Of a DNA stretch of 64,000 nt, positions 37,482-49,948 are shown in pieces. The stretch's first letter is position 1; each line of letters opens with the position of its first letter. The stretch is from Synanceia verrucosa. Lineage: Eukaryota > Chordata > Actinopteri > Perciformes > Synanceiidae. Location: positions 4,588,501-4,652,500 of the forward strand of contig CM056556.1 of the NCBI GenBank assembly GCA_029721515.1. Direction: 5' to 3'. The translations under genes were made by a program, and so were the position numbers. The notes below the pieces were generated by a model. That model was not told where the DNA came from, did not search any database, and saw only the letters and a program-made list of their open reading frames with translations.

Positions 37482-39018
37482 TGTGTGTGTCTGTGTGTGT
37501 GTGTCTGCCTTATAGCCACATTGGGGTCACACACTTGACCTTTGACCAGTTGATTGGGGACAGCATGTGCAACTGGGGACAAAGTCCATGTCCCCAATTG
37601 TTCAAACCTTGATTTTGGGTCAGTGGTTAGGGTTAGGGTGAGGCAAATAGTTGTTGTAGTTAGGCTTAGGGTAAGTTTTTAGGAAATCAAAGCTTGTCCC
37701 CAAAGGGAGGATAAAATGCCTAAATACTTAAACCAACGTGTGTGTGTGTGTGTCCTCGTCAGACGGAGGTGAGCAGAGAAGCTGATCCTTAACCTCTCAG
37801 AACATTTTCAGTCATATCCTCTTTTTCCAAAATGGTTTAAATAGTAAAATAGTGAAAAAAAAATGTTTTTTACAAAGCAAATCACCACAAAATACCTGTG
37901 ATTTGATTGATTATAGATGGTAGGCTGAAAGGTTTTATTTGAAGCTGTTCACACATCTGTTGCCCTTGGGTCCAGACTGCTTCAGAAGTGCAGAACAAAG
38001 ACACTTAAAGCTGCCTCTCCATCGGCCTTATTATGGGGTAGTGTAACAGTAATGGAGGGATAATCAGACAGAAATGCAGATAGCAATCCACTGAGTGATG
38101 TAACAAACAACATGAGCAGGATCTATTAGGCAAATATAACATTAAAGATGTGCATTTGTTATATATTATTGTTTTTTTTCTTCATCTCATGCATGTTACT
38201 GTGAGAAGAAACAATTTATGAGGCAACAGGAGCAAACGTTCAATGCGTCCTAGAAGAGTAACAGAGCGTACAGGGCTGAACTACTGCATCAAATACACTA
38301 TGTATCCTCCAACAGCTGAAAATATAAAATCCTCTTTGGCAGTAGTGTAAACAGGGATGTAAATTTAAATGAATTTCACTGAGCTAACTTTTTAGAGCAT
38401 AAGAGGGAATTAAAAATCCCTCTGGACCTTTATTAGTTCCTTCATCCTGGCAAAAGGGCAGATTACTACATTTCTCCACCATAAAATATGAGCAGCACTG
38501 AAATTTTATGCTACCAAACTATGTGGCAAGAAAGGTCAAAGACACATCCAACAGTTCACATATTGGATCATTCGAGCATCCTAGGAATTTCTGCTCTATC
38601 ACTAAAATGAGCTGCGAGCAGCCAGATTCACCTGAAGAGAAAACTCTCTTCCTCATTATACTGGCACTCTCTCCTTTATAATTGCCTGTGACGGTTTGGT
38701 GATTGCTGTCCATGTGTCATTAGTCCAGGCGCCTCCTTTGATAAGCTCAGGAGTGCAGACAGCGAGCAACGTTCCAGCTCCCGTCATAAATAAAGTGCAT
38801 TACGCTGCAGCTGCACTGTAGTAAAATCCTCTCTGCTGGGCTCTCATCACCCCACTGACCATGCAGGTGAGTCGTGTTTGTGTCCATCCTTGTCTTAGAA
38901 TTCAATTTGTGCTGCAGGAAGTTACTCTATTTCCTGGTCATCAACTAGGTTTCTCGTTGTACTTTAATTAGATGTTCAGATAATGAGCTATAGTGAAGTA
39001 TAGCCATGTTTATTTTAC
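36614..39018. other. no gene recognised outside the GT composite
   Basis: Some stretches (37,300-37,440) have the AT-rich, low-complexity-free look of conserved noncoding elements, but this cannot be shown without comparison. Confidence 0.45.
37452..37752 (+). repeat. GT-flanked composite with telomere-like core, copy 2
   Basis: (GT)n/(GTGTCT)n on the left and (GT)7 on the right enclose GTCCATGTCCCCAATTG and GGTTAGGGTTAGGGTGAGG. It is the same organisation as 17,946-18,290 with about 100 bp of diverged sequence. Confidence 0.75.
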
Positions 39019-39481
39019 TTTTTTTGAGTGGCACTGATGTATTTCGATGTCATTTAAAATCCGACGCTTGAGTGCCACTGACGTATATATACGTACGTCA
39101 AAGTGTTTTTTTGGCAGCGGGTCGCCGATCGTGGTCTCTTGCAGCCTGTGAGTAATGTTGGGGCTTCTGGGAGATAAACAGAGCATAAACAGACGGTATA
39201 CACCACAGAGATCAAAACAGGAAGTGGAGACGATCAAGATTAGAGAGCAAAACAAACAGAATCTGGACAAAAAGTGGTGATTTTGGTGAAAGTGTCCTCT
39301 ACTCTACCTCTGATAAAACAAGAAGGGAACAAGGTAAAAACAAACATTTTTTTCATGATGAAATAGAGAGTTTCTTCTTTCATTTGAGCTATTCAGTGTT
39401 TTCAGAGACATAGTACAAAATATTCTGTGGGTCTTGAATTATGACTCAAAATGGGTAAAAAGGCTGGCACTCAGTGAGGTC
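39019..39481 (+). mobile_element. piggyBac-like MITE copy K
   Basis: The doubled left end reads TTTGAGTGGCACTGATGTAT, then CGACGCTTGAGTGCCACTGA about 45 bp further in. The full core follows and the right tip is GGCACTCAGTGAGGTCA. TTAA is lost at both ends. Confidence 0.8.
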
Positions 39482-42196
39482 ACGTAATCTGGTCCCGAAC
39501 ACCAGATGTGTCTTTGTCACGAGTCACACAAATTTTGCATTGATAAAATACAGCAGATGGGATTTTTAGCAGATAGTAACCTATGTGACATTAACACTGC
39601 AAATCCTTCAAATAATAAAGACAGAAATAAAATGGCTAAATATTATATTGTGTTCACTGTATTAGATTAAAATACTGAACGTCCTGTACTGACTGGTTCG
39701 CTGTATTTCTGCTTGTGTGCACCTTTGGGGAGATGTTTGTAGCTTATGAAAGCCATTCTGTCCCCTCCTCCATGCTAATGCCCTGACCATGGCTTTGGCT
39801 CTCTGCACTGTTCTCGGGCAGCCGGCCGACCGGAAGATGGGATCAAACACAAGAGGAGGAGATCTCAGCGACTGGAGTCAGACGCTCTTTCATCTCTCCT
39901 CTGCCGTGCCGGCACACACTCTAATGCTTCATTTTCCCCACGCTCAGGGGAGGGAGTCTCAACAAAGAGAGCTTTCCCAGTGAACTCTTTCTGTGTCCGT
40001 CTCTCCCTTTTCAATTCTGCTTTAACTGATTCATCCCTGATACAAATACAGATCAAGATAAACTCAGTTATGCACTTCTAATTTATATGCAGCCCCTTTC
40101 CCCGATGTGGGGAAGAGTAAATATGTGGGGGTTTTTCTGCGGATTTCAGCAGACCGTGTTTGCACAGCGCGAGAACTCTGCATTAGTAAACGAGTTTCAC
40201 AGAAAGTCTGAACATGCAAGTCAGCACAAGAGGTGGCCCACTTCACAGATTCGTATGAAAAAATACAAACGCTACTTATGACCATGCGTACCATTCATTT
40301 AAATCATATAGATTCACATCAGACTAAAGAGGCAAGTGAAAACCTTGATGCAAAATTACTTTGAGTAAATTTAGTCTGAGCCCAGCCAGGCAGGATTTAA
40401 TTGTGCTGAATTAGCAGCCTAGAAGAAGATGTGAAAAATTTGAATATCCTCATTAAAAAAGAAATGGGAAAAGCCTCTTTCAGCAAGAAAAACTTGGCAA
40501 AGGAAATGAAAGAATAAATGATATAGTAGAGAGAGAGAAAAGATATTTCTGGATATGAAACAACGGCAGAATCGCGCTGCTACATCTTACCTGTCCTGTT
40601 TAAATTATGCATTCATAACTTGTACAGGAGCGGCTGGAGACTCTCACTGATATCTCTTAAAACATAAATATGACACAACTCTTTGTCTGTAATGAAATTC
40701 AACGAGCCTCTGGTGAATCTTAAGCACCACTCAGCACCAGACCTTGACCTCTGACCTGCAACAGTGCTCTGGGTTTGAAGAGATGCTCATGACAGTTTAT
40801 TTTAATATTAATTTCTAACATTTACTTGCCATTATGAAAAGATTCACTGGAACATGTAAACTAGGTATCTGACTGTGTTTGGCATTATTCTGAAAATTTT
40901 ATTGGCCAGGCTGTAGAAAGGTTTACTAATATCTTCCATCATGGGTATTTTCTTCTATCATTTGATAACTCATGAATAAATATTTGATTTGTTGTCCCAG
41001 TGCTTGTACTGGATGAAAGCCAGCTGGCTGACTGGTTACACTGGTGGGAGGCTGGCTACTGACAACATGGCTGATTTTGTGGCTTTTATTGTCAGTTGAA
41101 ATGTGGTCGGCTGAGTGTCCGTGCGTCGTGGCTGCAGGCTAACAGGGCAGCATTAGAAAAAGGTGCAGAGGTTGGTATAGAGAGTAGCAAAGCAGAGAAG
41201 TCCTCGAGGACTTTCCTGCAGAAATATCTGTGATAAACTGGACAGAAGGTTGAATAAGAGCAGAGTATAGTGAGCCTCTAATTGTAGACCTCCAACACAG
41301 ACACCCTATGACCCTGGAGCACACAATAATCTGACCCTGACAGAGGGAAAAGACAGGAAACTCATGAGAAGACAGATGGAGGTGCAGCAAAAATAATCTG
41401 AGCCCTCTATTTTATAATTGGCTGTAATTTTACACATCAAGAAAGATGGTAAGATTGTGAATGCTCACTGAATTATTATAAATAGCCAGAATTGATAATA
41501 AAAAAAATGTGTGCACATGCAGACGTGACAAAAATATCTCTGCAGTCCCATTTTCTCCCAGCGAGTGGCCTCTCCTCTCTGCTCCCCAGCCTTCACAGAT
41601 GCCTGTCACATCACCATGAAAAGACAAGGGGAGCCTGACATAGATGCATCCCCCCTGACGGCGAGACAGGCGGATTGAGAGGTGTAGCGGACCCCTGAGA
41701 AGCGCCGCAGGTTTAATATCCCCTCTATATCCCCTTTTCGTGTCGCCTGGTACCACGAGGCCCGTCGCGGGCTGACGTCAGTGTTATTTCTGTCCATCTC
41801 TTGGTCAGGGAGGGGTCATCGTCTCTAATGCATTATTCACACAAGCAGCATCGACCTAGACAGATCTTATCTCGGCAGGGCAAAGCCACTATCACTCCCC
41901 GGCTCAGGGGATGAATAAACTGGAAAAAGCACAGAATAGCTGTAGCTTCATCCTTTTGGATTGGCACTGCTGATCTGAGGTGTTGGTACGTGATTATTTA
42001 GAGATTTTGTGTCTGATCTTTGTTAAATGTGCCAAATGTAAGATCTGGAGTGTTTCTATTGATTCTGCACAGCTCTCAATATGGCGACAACTGAGCTGGT
42101 GGTTCGTAACTAAAAGCGCTAACAGTGATATCCTTGGTGCTGTGGCAGGTACAGAAATTTGGAGAGGCTTGCATGTATAAAAAATTGTATTAATTG
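39482..42196. other. no gene recognised
   Basis: A GC-richer patch at 39,780-39,990 and unique sequence elsewhere. Open frames up to 108 codons are unrecognised. Confidence 0.5.
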
Positions 42197-42206
42197 TTAA
42201 AGTTCT

Positions 42207-42537
42207 AGGGTGGCACGGTGGTGTAGTGGTTAGCACTGTCACCTCACAGCAAGAAGGTACCGGGTTCGATTCCCGGCCCGGGGCCTTTCTGTGTGGAGTT
42301 TGCATGTTCTCCCCGTGTCTGTGTGGGTTCTCTCTGGGTACTCGAGCTTCCTCCCACCATCCAAAAACATGCATGGGGATTAGGTTAATTGGTTAATTTA
42401 AATTGACCGTAGGTGTGAGTGGTTGTTTGTCTCTATGTCCTGTGATGAACTGGAGACTTTCACTCTAAGACAGCTGGGATAGGCTCCAGCCCCCCCCGAC
42501 CCTATTGAGGATAAGTGGTAGAAAATGGATGGATGGA
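42207..42537 (+). mobile_element. full-length tRNA-derived SINE with perfect target duplication
   Basis: The head GTGGTGTAGTGGTTAGCAC resembles a Pol III A box and GGGTTCGATTCCCGGCCC a B box. The body and (TGGA)n tail follow. TTAAAGTTCT is duplicated exactly at 42197-42206 and 42538-42547. Confidence 0.92.
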
Positions 42538-42682
42538 TTAAAGTTCTGTCTTAATATCTCTTAATATCTCTGATATCAGTGAGTCCGTCAGATAAATTGC
42601 TATATATTTCTGTGTTATTTGTAGCGTAGTTTGATATCATTCAGGTTTTAGGAGCAATGTTTCAGTCAGGATGTTCATCATT

Positions 42683-42850
42683 CAAAATCAAAAATCAAAG
42701 GCCTTTATTGTCATTATATGACAATGACAGTGCATACAATGAAATTAGGAGCGCTGCTCCACTGGGTGCTTCAAATGTAGAAAAAAAGAAGAACTGAACT
42801 AAATAAAATAGAAAAGACATTTACAGTTATTGCTACAGAATTTAAACTAA
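42683..42850 (-). repeat. LINE-like tail, reverse orientation
   Basis: AAAGGCCTTTATTGTCATTA and GACAGTGCATACAATGAAAT are the reverse of a tail ending TAATGACAATAAAGGCCTTT. Confidence 0.5.
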
Positions 42851-43473
42851 ATATTGCACGTTTGTTCCCATTATTGCACAGAGAGGTAGTATGTATTAGT
42901 GGTATATATAGCATATATACATATAACATATATAATATACATATGTAGGTTAAACAGCATTCATTATGCAGTATGATAACACACACTATAGGACATACTG
43001 GGTGTTTTCAACTTAAAACTATTTCATAGGTACTAGTTTGTAGTTCCAAAACTCTGCAACGCTGAAAGAGAAAACTAGTGAAATAATGATTTTATTACAC
43101 ATCACAGCCTTCAAATGAACATTAGTATGGAAATATCGGCCCTGATTCAGAGATCTTTTACATAAGGTTTCATTATATTACTTCACAAATAAATAACAAG
43201 ATACGACCAACAGGTCATTAATTATTTTACAAAAAGAACATGAACATTATAATTACAGCTGGCTCATCTAGATGCTCTCATGAGGCGTGGTGCAAAAATG
43301 CTGAGTCGCTATTATGAAGCGCCCAATGAGCCTGATATGGAGAGAGCAGAAAAGAGGGCCGGCAGCTTGTGAGAGGCGCTGGTGCGCAGGACAAAAAGTC
43401 ACCGTGGCTAAAATGTAGAAGTGTCTGTACTGTTTACTGGTCTGCTTCAAACTCTGCTCACATGCTGCAGTGT

Positions 43474-43877
43474 TTAACTCTTTGAGTGACACTGACATAC
43501 ATACATTGATGTATACGCCAAGGTGGTTTTTCGGCAGCGGGTCGCCAATCGAGGTCTCACGCAGCCTGTGAGTAATGCTGGGGCTTCTGGGAGATGTAGT
43601 CAGAGCATAAAGAGACGGTATACACCACAGAGATCAAAACAGGAAGTGGAGACGATCAAGATTAGAGAGTAAAAAGTGGTGTTTTTGGTGAAAGTGTCCT
43701 CTACTCTACCTCTGATAAAACAAGAATGGAACAAGATAAAAACAAACATTTTTTTCATGATGAAATAGAGAGTCTCTTCTTTCATTTGAGCTATTCAGTG
43801 TTTTCAGAGACATAGTACAAAATATTCTGTGGGACTAGAAATATGACTCAAAATGGGCAAAAACGCTGGAACAAGGC
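43474..43877 (+). mobile_element. piggyBac-like MITE copy L, 3' truncated
   Basis: The left tip TTAACTCTTTGAGTGACA and core are present. Similarity ends after AACGCTGGAACAAGGC, so the right terminus is lost. Confidence 0.8.
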
Positions 43878-44954
43878 CGGTGCACGGCTACATCAACAAA
43901 GCATGGAGATGCTCTGCTTACAACACACACAGAAGGAGAGCGGTTCACTGTCATAGATAGGTAGGTAGATATTACACCTACATCTTTACATAACAAAATG
44001 TTAAAAGCTCTTTCAAACAGAGGAATTCTGCAACAAAAGACAGAACTCGTGGGAAGCACTGAGGTGCTTTAATAGTCCTGAACATAATGTGGAGTTATTC
44101 AGAGGTGGATTTCCCACTGATGTTTTGAATGTCAACAGCTGTCATGTGGCTCTCGTTGTTAGATAAGCCATCTTTACTACAGTGAACCCATGGGAAGTCA
44201 GACCACACAAACACACACTGACTGAGTACAGACAGAATAAAACACACTCTCTTCCTCCCTGTCATTAAATACAGTGCTCAGGGTAATAAAGGAGAGCGAT
44301 CCCTCACCTCTCATTTTTGTGTTTTTCCTTATCCATAGTTAATTGTGCTGACGTCATAGAATCCTGATGACAGCAATAGTGAGCTGCCATCCTCCTCTAT
44401 AAGACTACCTGACAGCCTCCACAGACAAAACCAGTTCCCCTTTAAGAAGTTGTATTGTTGACGCCTGCTGCATGAGTGCAGGAATATCTAGAATAAAATG
44501 AGCCTGATTGCTGCCATAACCTAAAGTGACATTGAGGAAGATATGCACGCTGTCATCTTTGCTGTGTTTGAGGTTTCAACACAACAAAACATGTGCTTTT
44601 ATTTTGATATCTCGATTCATGCTGTGTCACTTAAAGATATATTTGATTTACTATATGTTCATATTGTCAGATACAATATTTGCTTTCTAGCTGGATCTGT
44701 CTGAGCTTTGTCAGTTTTGCCTTCGATCTAAAGTTTAAAGTGTCTCAGATTTTTTACAAAAACAGAACAGTGATCATATGATTGTATAAATTTGTGTTAG
44801 TGTCTTGAAGCTGATGTGATTTTTTTTCTTCCATAATGGATGCCATCATTTTGCCCCCTGTTATTATGCTCATTAATTTATTTATTTGAATATCAGCAGG
44901 GAAGGACAACAACAAAACCCACACATTTATGAGCTTTTGCTGAGAACTTTTATC

Positions 44955-45100
44955 TTAACTCTTTGAGTGCCATTGATTTGTATTTCAACGTCATTTTAAA
45001 ATCCAACGCTTGAGTGCCATCGATGTAATTATACTTTAAAATGGTTTTTCAGCAGCTAGTCGCCGATCGTAGTCTCCCACTGCCTGTGAGTAATTTTGCC
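44955..45100 (+). mobile_element. piggyBac-like MITE copy M, left end only
   Basis: The doubled left end is TTAACTCTTTGAGTGCCA, then CCAACGCTTGAGTGCCATCG. The first part of the core continues to CCTGTGAGTAATTTTG, after which similarity stops. Confidence 0.75.
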
Positions 45101-46090
45101 AAATGTATGGACGATAGATTAGTGTCACATTATTTTATGAATTATCGCTCCATAAAGCTGCTGCTCTGGCAGAGCATGACTGATATTTTGATCTTCACCT
45201 CCAACAGATCCCAGACATATTGTAATTTCACGGTGAGATCCACTCAATCATATAATACCTTTAAATTTCATAAATCTCATGTCAGTGTCAATTTTAGGAA
45301 GATATAGAGATCTATTCAGGTTTCTCACTGATCGTTTACTTTGAACTAAAATCATCTCTGTGGTGTCCCCAAAAACTGATCTAGTAGTGAGATGATCCAA
45401 TTTATCTCACAAGCCCAGAAAAAGCATCAGCTTGAGCAACAGATTTGTCCCTGTGGGGTGAACAGTTGGAAGACAGACACTCAAAAACATGTTTGCAGAC
45501 AACAGCTTAAAGCCCAAGCAGCACGGCAAAAGTCAGAGTCTTGGCAGCTTCTCGGCGGCTGTCATCTGTGCACTTCTTCTCAAGTATGGCAGCACAGATG
45601 CATCTCGTGAACATGGACACGACAATGGACAGAAATCAAGTCCAGCAGCTTGAACTCTCACTATTTTCACCGTAAGAACCAAGCTTATGAAACTGAGGAT
45701 GCGTTAATAGATCATTTGGCCATCTGGTGGCGGCACAACACAAGACGCTGATAATATCCAACAGTTAGCCATTATATATTATACATCAAGCAGAAACGGA
45801 GCAACATTACCATTAACGTGAAGCTTTGAGTGAAAAAAGTGTGTTGAAGAAACATATCGAAAGATATAATACACATCTGATTCAAATAACCGTTTTACTT
45901 AGCCTAAAGGTGCTTTCAACATTTTCTTTTGCTCTGGATAACTGGATTATTATCCTATTTCAGTCACTTGCCAACACAAAGTAGCCAGGCTTTAGTCTGT
46001 GTGACTCAATTAAACAGACCAGACCTACTATGGGTTCCATCCCATTATGATTTTTTTTTAACATGCTCTCATTCTCAGATGAGGAAACAA
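45101..46090. other. no gene recognised
   Basis: Short open frames of 72-82 codons only; none is recognised. Confidence 0.5.
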
Positions 46091-46559
46091 AGGCAAGGCA
46101 ATTTTATTTATATAGGAATATTTCAGCAACAAAGTGCTTTACATAAAACAATAAGAATTAAAAGCATCAAAATATAAAGCATTAAAAACAACAAGACAAA
46201 ACTTTAAAACACATTATAACTGATAAAAAATGAATGACCTATAATCCACTGGACAGCAAACTGTTGGAGACTCGCTCTCCATCAGAGACCTTATCAGTTG
46301 CTCCATTAAATAAAAACAAGCTAAAATAGAATAAGACAGGTATAAAATACAAGAATAAAAGTTACAGTGCAGTGTGAGAAATTAATAAAAAGCAGCAGCA
46401 AACAGAAAAGTCTTTAGTATTCATTTAAAAGACGTGTTAGCTGCAGCTGACCTGCAGTTTTCTGGAGGTTTGTTCCAGATATGAGGAGCATAGAAACTGA
46501 ACACTACTTCACCACATATATATATGCCATATGTATATATACATACGTACCTCCAAAGA

Positions 46560-47066
46560 GAGCACGTTTTTCAACAATCAGGCAAGGTTGCAAGATGCAA
46601 GGTTATGATTCTTCATTTAAATTCACATTCTGGCCATTTTATATTGAATTTGTGGTGGCACGGTGGTGTAGTGGTTAACACTGTCGCCTCAAAGCAAGGA
46701 GGTACCGGGTTCAATTCCTGGCCCGGGGCCTTTCTGTGTGGAGTTTGCATGTTCTCCCCGTGTCTGCGTGGGTTCTCTCTGGTACTCTGGCTTCCTCCCA
46801 ACATCCAAAAACATGCATGGGGATTAGGTTAACTGGCTAATTTAAATTGTCCGTGGTTGTCTCTATGTGTCCTGTGATGAACTGGAGACTTGTCCAGGGT
46901 GTACCCTGCCTTTCACCCTAAGACAGCTGGGATAGGCTCCAGCCCCCCGCGACCCTATGAGAGGATAAGAGGTAGAAAATGGATGGATGGATAAATAAAT
47001 AACTAAAACAACACCAAATTATTTCGGGGGGCTTAAGAATATTAAATAGGCCTATTGATGCCACTG
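46560..47066 (-). mobile_element. hAT-like MITE, third copy, split by a SINE
   Basis: Read on the - strand it begins CAGTGGCATCAATAGG at 47066 and carries AAGCCCCCCGAAATAATT and CAATATAAAATGGCCAGAAT like the other two copies. It ends near 46,560 after GTTGAAAAACGTGCTCTC and one minisatellite-like TTTGGAGG. A SINE interrupts it at 46,652-46,993. The 3' border is not clean. Confidence 0.75.
46652..46993 (+). mobile_element. SINE-type repeat, full length, inside hAT MITE
   Basis: The tRNA-like head is GTGGTGTAGTGGTTAACAC (A-box region) and GGGTTCAATTCC (B-box region). It is followed by the family body and a (TGGA)n tail ending GGATGGATAAAT. I could not find a clear target duplication. Confidence 0.85.
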
Positions 47067-47290
47067 CTAAGAGGTCTGGGTGGTTCATACTGTAGCAGAA
47101 GATCAGACCAAACCATTTAGTGCTTTATAAACCAACAGTAGTCTTTTGAAATCAAGTCTGACAGGGAGTCAGTGTAAAGACCTCAGAACTGGACTAAATG
47201 TGACTTTCTTGGTCTTGGTGAGGACTGGAGCAGCAGCAACAAAACAAGATTCCTGCTTCAGCTTCTAGACTCTGCAGAGAAGCACAGCAG

Positions 47291-49152
47291 AGACGTCATT
47301 GTTCACTTGAGGAGCTACATACAGATCTGAAACCTGCACACCTGAAACCACACACTACACAGCTACTCTGTGTCAACACCATAAAAATATACTGTAAATG
47401 TACTGAGGAAGTGGATCAGATGATTGGTAGAGGGGTGTCAAAGACCGTTGCATCTATAAGGAAACTCCAGCACTCTACAGCTTTAAAAGTCCGGGTTTAC
47501 TCTCATCTCTTTCACCTTTTTGTATTCCATCTCTAAATGTATAACATGCCTGTGACTCCCAGTAGTTTCTTTTCGTGTGCATTATAAGGCACTCTTGTTT
47601 AGATGTTTAATGACTGTCCAGCTACCTGCACGCTCACAACAAGACCCCCTGCTAGTCTGGCAGAGAAACCCCACGGCGTCACGGGGCCGCCACTCTTTCA
47701 TGTCACCCACACAGGGAGTTTCTTCTTTTCTATTCCACATACTGTATTTTTCTGCTGATATAATGAAAACAACACTCACCACAGCCATCCCATGTGATAT
47801 AAAAAATATAATCAATGCCATCAGTACAGACATGTTCTATACATATACATTTATTCACACTGCTTTCTGGCTCTAACATGACAGTATTTGTCTTGGAACA
47901 GGACAGAAAGGACTCTTTTCTCTATTCATTCATATTCATCCATGTCATTTCTGCCTTCCCATGATCTTCAGCTTACTGTATATAAAGGTGGGGTTGAGAA
48001 GAAGGCTGATGGGTGTATACCGCAGCCATCCGCTAACACTGTAATTGAAATGGTAATTTTCTGATCCAGGATGATGACCTGTGTTCAGCCAGAAATCCCA
48101 GGCCTGGGATAATGAACAGGGAGAAAATGGTCCCATCAGAACTCATTGGCAGAATCACTCACAGTCCAGTCGTAGCAGAGATGGTTTGGTGTTTATGCAT
48201 CTTCCTACACTCCTCTTCTTTTTCATTTCACATCAGTAAAGACTCGGCTCTGATAGGCTAATAGATTGTGAAAATTCTTTCCTTAGATTCGGCGTGTACG
48301 CCTTCAAAAGCTCTTCACTATTTTGCCATTACGAGGACAGTGCGTGGGTGAGTGTGGGTGTACATGTGTAGCGGTCTATGAATAAGTGTTTGCATAAAGG
48401 AGTTTCACAGGAAACCTTGTCTCTCCCTTTTTGTATTTTCTTAAATTAATGTATTTTCCCAGAACAACTCTCATCTTCTGCTCTTTGTTTCCAGCTGCTT
48501 TTGTCTGACGTACAGCAAATACAGGGTTATTTGTACTGTATGCCAGACAGGTAGCTTTGTGTCGTTGTCATTCAAATCATTACCTTAATTGCTTTGCATT
48601 GCTTTGATGGCTTAAGGGTGGCTAGCTAGTGAACCTGAACAACCGCCTCGCAGTGACCGGCTCTTTGTTCAGTGCATCTCTCTCTCTCTCTCTCTGGTCT
48701 CTTGCCAGACAATAATACAATCAACCCCCTCCCCTGCTCCCAACACACACATTTAGCAATTACTCAAACTAATTAACAATTTGGCCATTGGAATAATTAC
48801 CTCTAGAAAGCGGAGAGGCACACTTGAGTATTTACTTCTATCCTTATTCACACTCCCGACTGCCATTTTTCTTCAGATAAATGTTGATTTATCCCTTAAC
48901 AGTGCAGGAACTCCATCTCTTCATTAAACCTGCAATAACTAATGCATGTTATCACATATTGAGCTGATACGGGGAAGCAAACAAGTGTCAATCTGTGTTT
49001 TTGATCCTGTTACTTTAAGTCTTTTAGCTCTGTTTTTGGTCTCTACCTGTAGCTGATAACTTTTCCAGTAAGTAAGGTAATGTGGGTTTTGAAGAGCTTT
49101 TTTGTTGTAAATGTATGCTGCGGCTGGAAAATGACATGAGTGTGATGACATT
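47291..49152. other. no gene recognised
   Basis: Unique-looking sequence with a short (CT)n run at 48,677-48,696. Confidence 0.5.
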
Positions 49153-49830
49153 CAGTACGTTTATATGCACTCAGAGAAATTCGAACAGATCGAATCGTGT
49201 TAGTTAGTGGAAAAAAACTGGGAAAAACACGATTCGATCTGTTTCTTCTTCGGTAGTTGCTTCAGGTCTTTCGGGTGCACTGTTGTTGACATAGCGCCTC
49301 AATAGTGGCGCAACGCTGCAACTGCAGTTAAAATACGTAGCTGCCGCAGAGGGACATCAATCGCTCAATCAACACAGCTGGAGCTGTGTTGAGTAATATC
49401 AATCGCTCTGGCTAGGGGTGGTACTAAAATAGCTGGAGGCGGCCGCCACGCAAATTTGAACGCAGGAAAAACCCTGCATATATACACCTTAGTTGGACTG
49501 TAGTCGAACCAAACAGGAGTTTTTATAATCGGACTATTTGTGCCAGATAATGCAGTTCTAAATCAAGCTTTTCTGGCATGTACATGCAAACCACGGTTAG
49601 CTGGACTATTGACTGACCTGGGCACTCCCCCATCCAGAAGTGACAAGACCACCACTTCTTGTTCTTTATCCATAACGCCTCCCAGAAGAACGCCAACGCA
49701 AAAGGGTGTGTAGCGCCACCTAATGTCTCGGAGTAAAATGTACATCACCCAATAATTTGATTCTCTTGCTGCGCATGTACACTCGGATTTCTCATTAATT
49801 CCAGTTAAATTCTTAGCTCGGTTACTGCCT
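49153..49830. mobile_element. second copy of the CAGTACGTTTA-ended MITE, rearranged
   Basis: This begins CAGTACGTTTATATGCAC and continues with sequence matching the copy at 62,984-63,419 in reverse orientation. Its far end is lost and replaced by a TA-rich microsatellite. It holds an extra perfect hairpin, listed separately. Confidence 0.6.
49184..49243. repeat. perfect 18-bp inverted repeat (hairpin)
   Basis: Arm AACAGATCGAATCGTGTT at 49184-49201 pairs exactly with 49226-49243, leaving a 24-nt loop. It lies inside the rearranged MITE copy and is absent from the copy near 63 kb. Confidence 0.9.
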
Positions 49831-49948
49831 ATATATATATATGTATATATATATATATACATATATATATACATATATATACACACACGTATATATATGT
49901 ATATATATATGTATATATATATATATACATATATACGTGTGTGTGTGT
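49831..49948. repeat. (TA)n with embedded (CA)n and (TG)n microsatellite
   Basis: About 118 bp of TA, TATG, ACAC and finally TG repeats. Segments are self-complementary and likely to fold or slip. Open reading frames of Tyr/Ile runs here are artefacts. Confidence 0.9.

Larger units (their letters stand above)
46091..47290 (+). repeat. interspersed repeat host of the nested insertions
   Basis: It starts AGGCAAGGCAATTTTATTTA and contains CAAAGTGCTTTACATAAAAC and TTTGTTCCAGATATGAGGAG. It resumes after the inserted MITE with GGTGGTTCATACTGTAGCAG, GTGCTTTATAAACCAACAGT and CAGTGTAAAGACCTCAGAAC. This is a common fish repeat whose class I cannot name securely. Fragments also occur at 35,291-35,340 and, inverted, at 54,040-54,172. 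Confidence 0.7.

Noticed and set aside
42209..42275. tRNA gene-like sequence with A and B boxes
   Set aside because: It is the head of a SINE: there is no complete cloverleaf, the family body follows directly, and other copies are dispersed.
46613..46804. Open frame with peptide ENPRRHGENMQTPHRKAP (also near 395-631 and 41994-42374)
   Set aside because: Antisense translation of the SINE body, seen in each copy.
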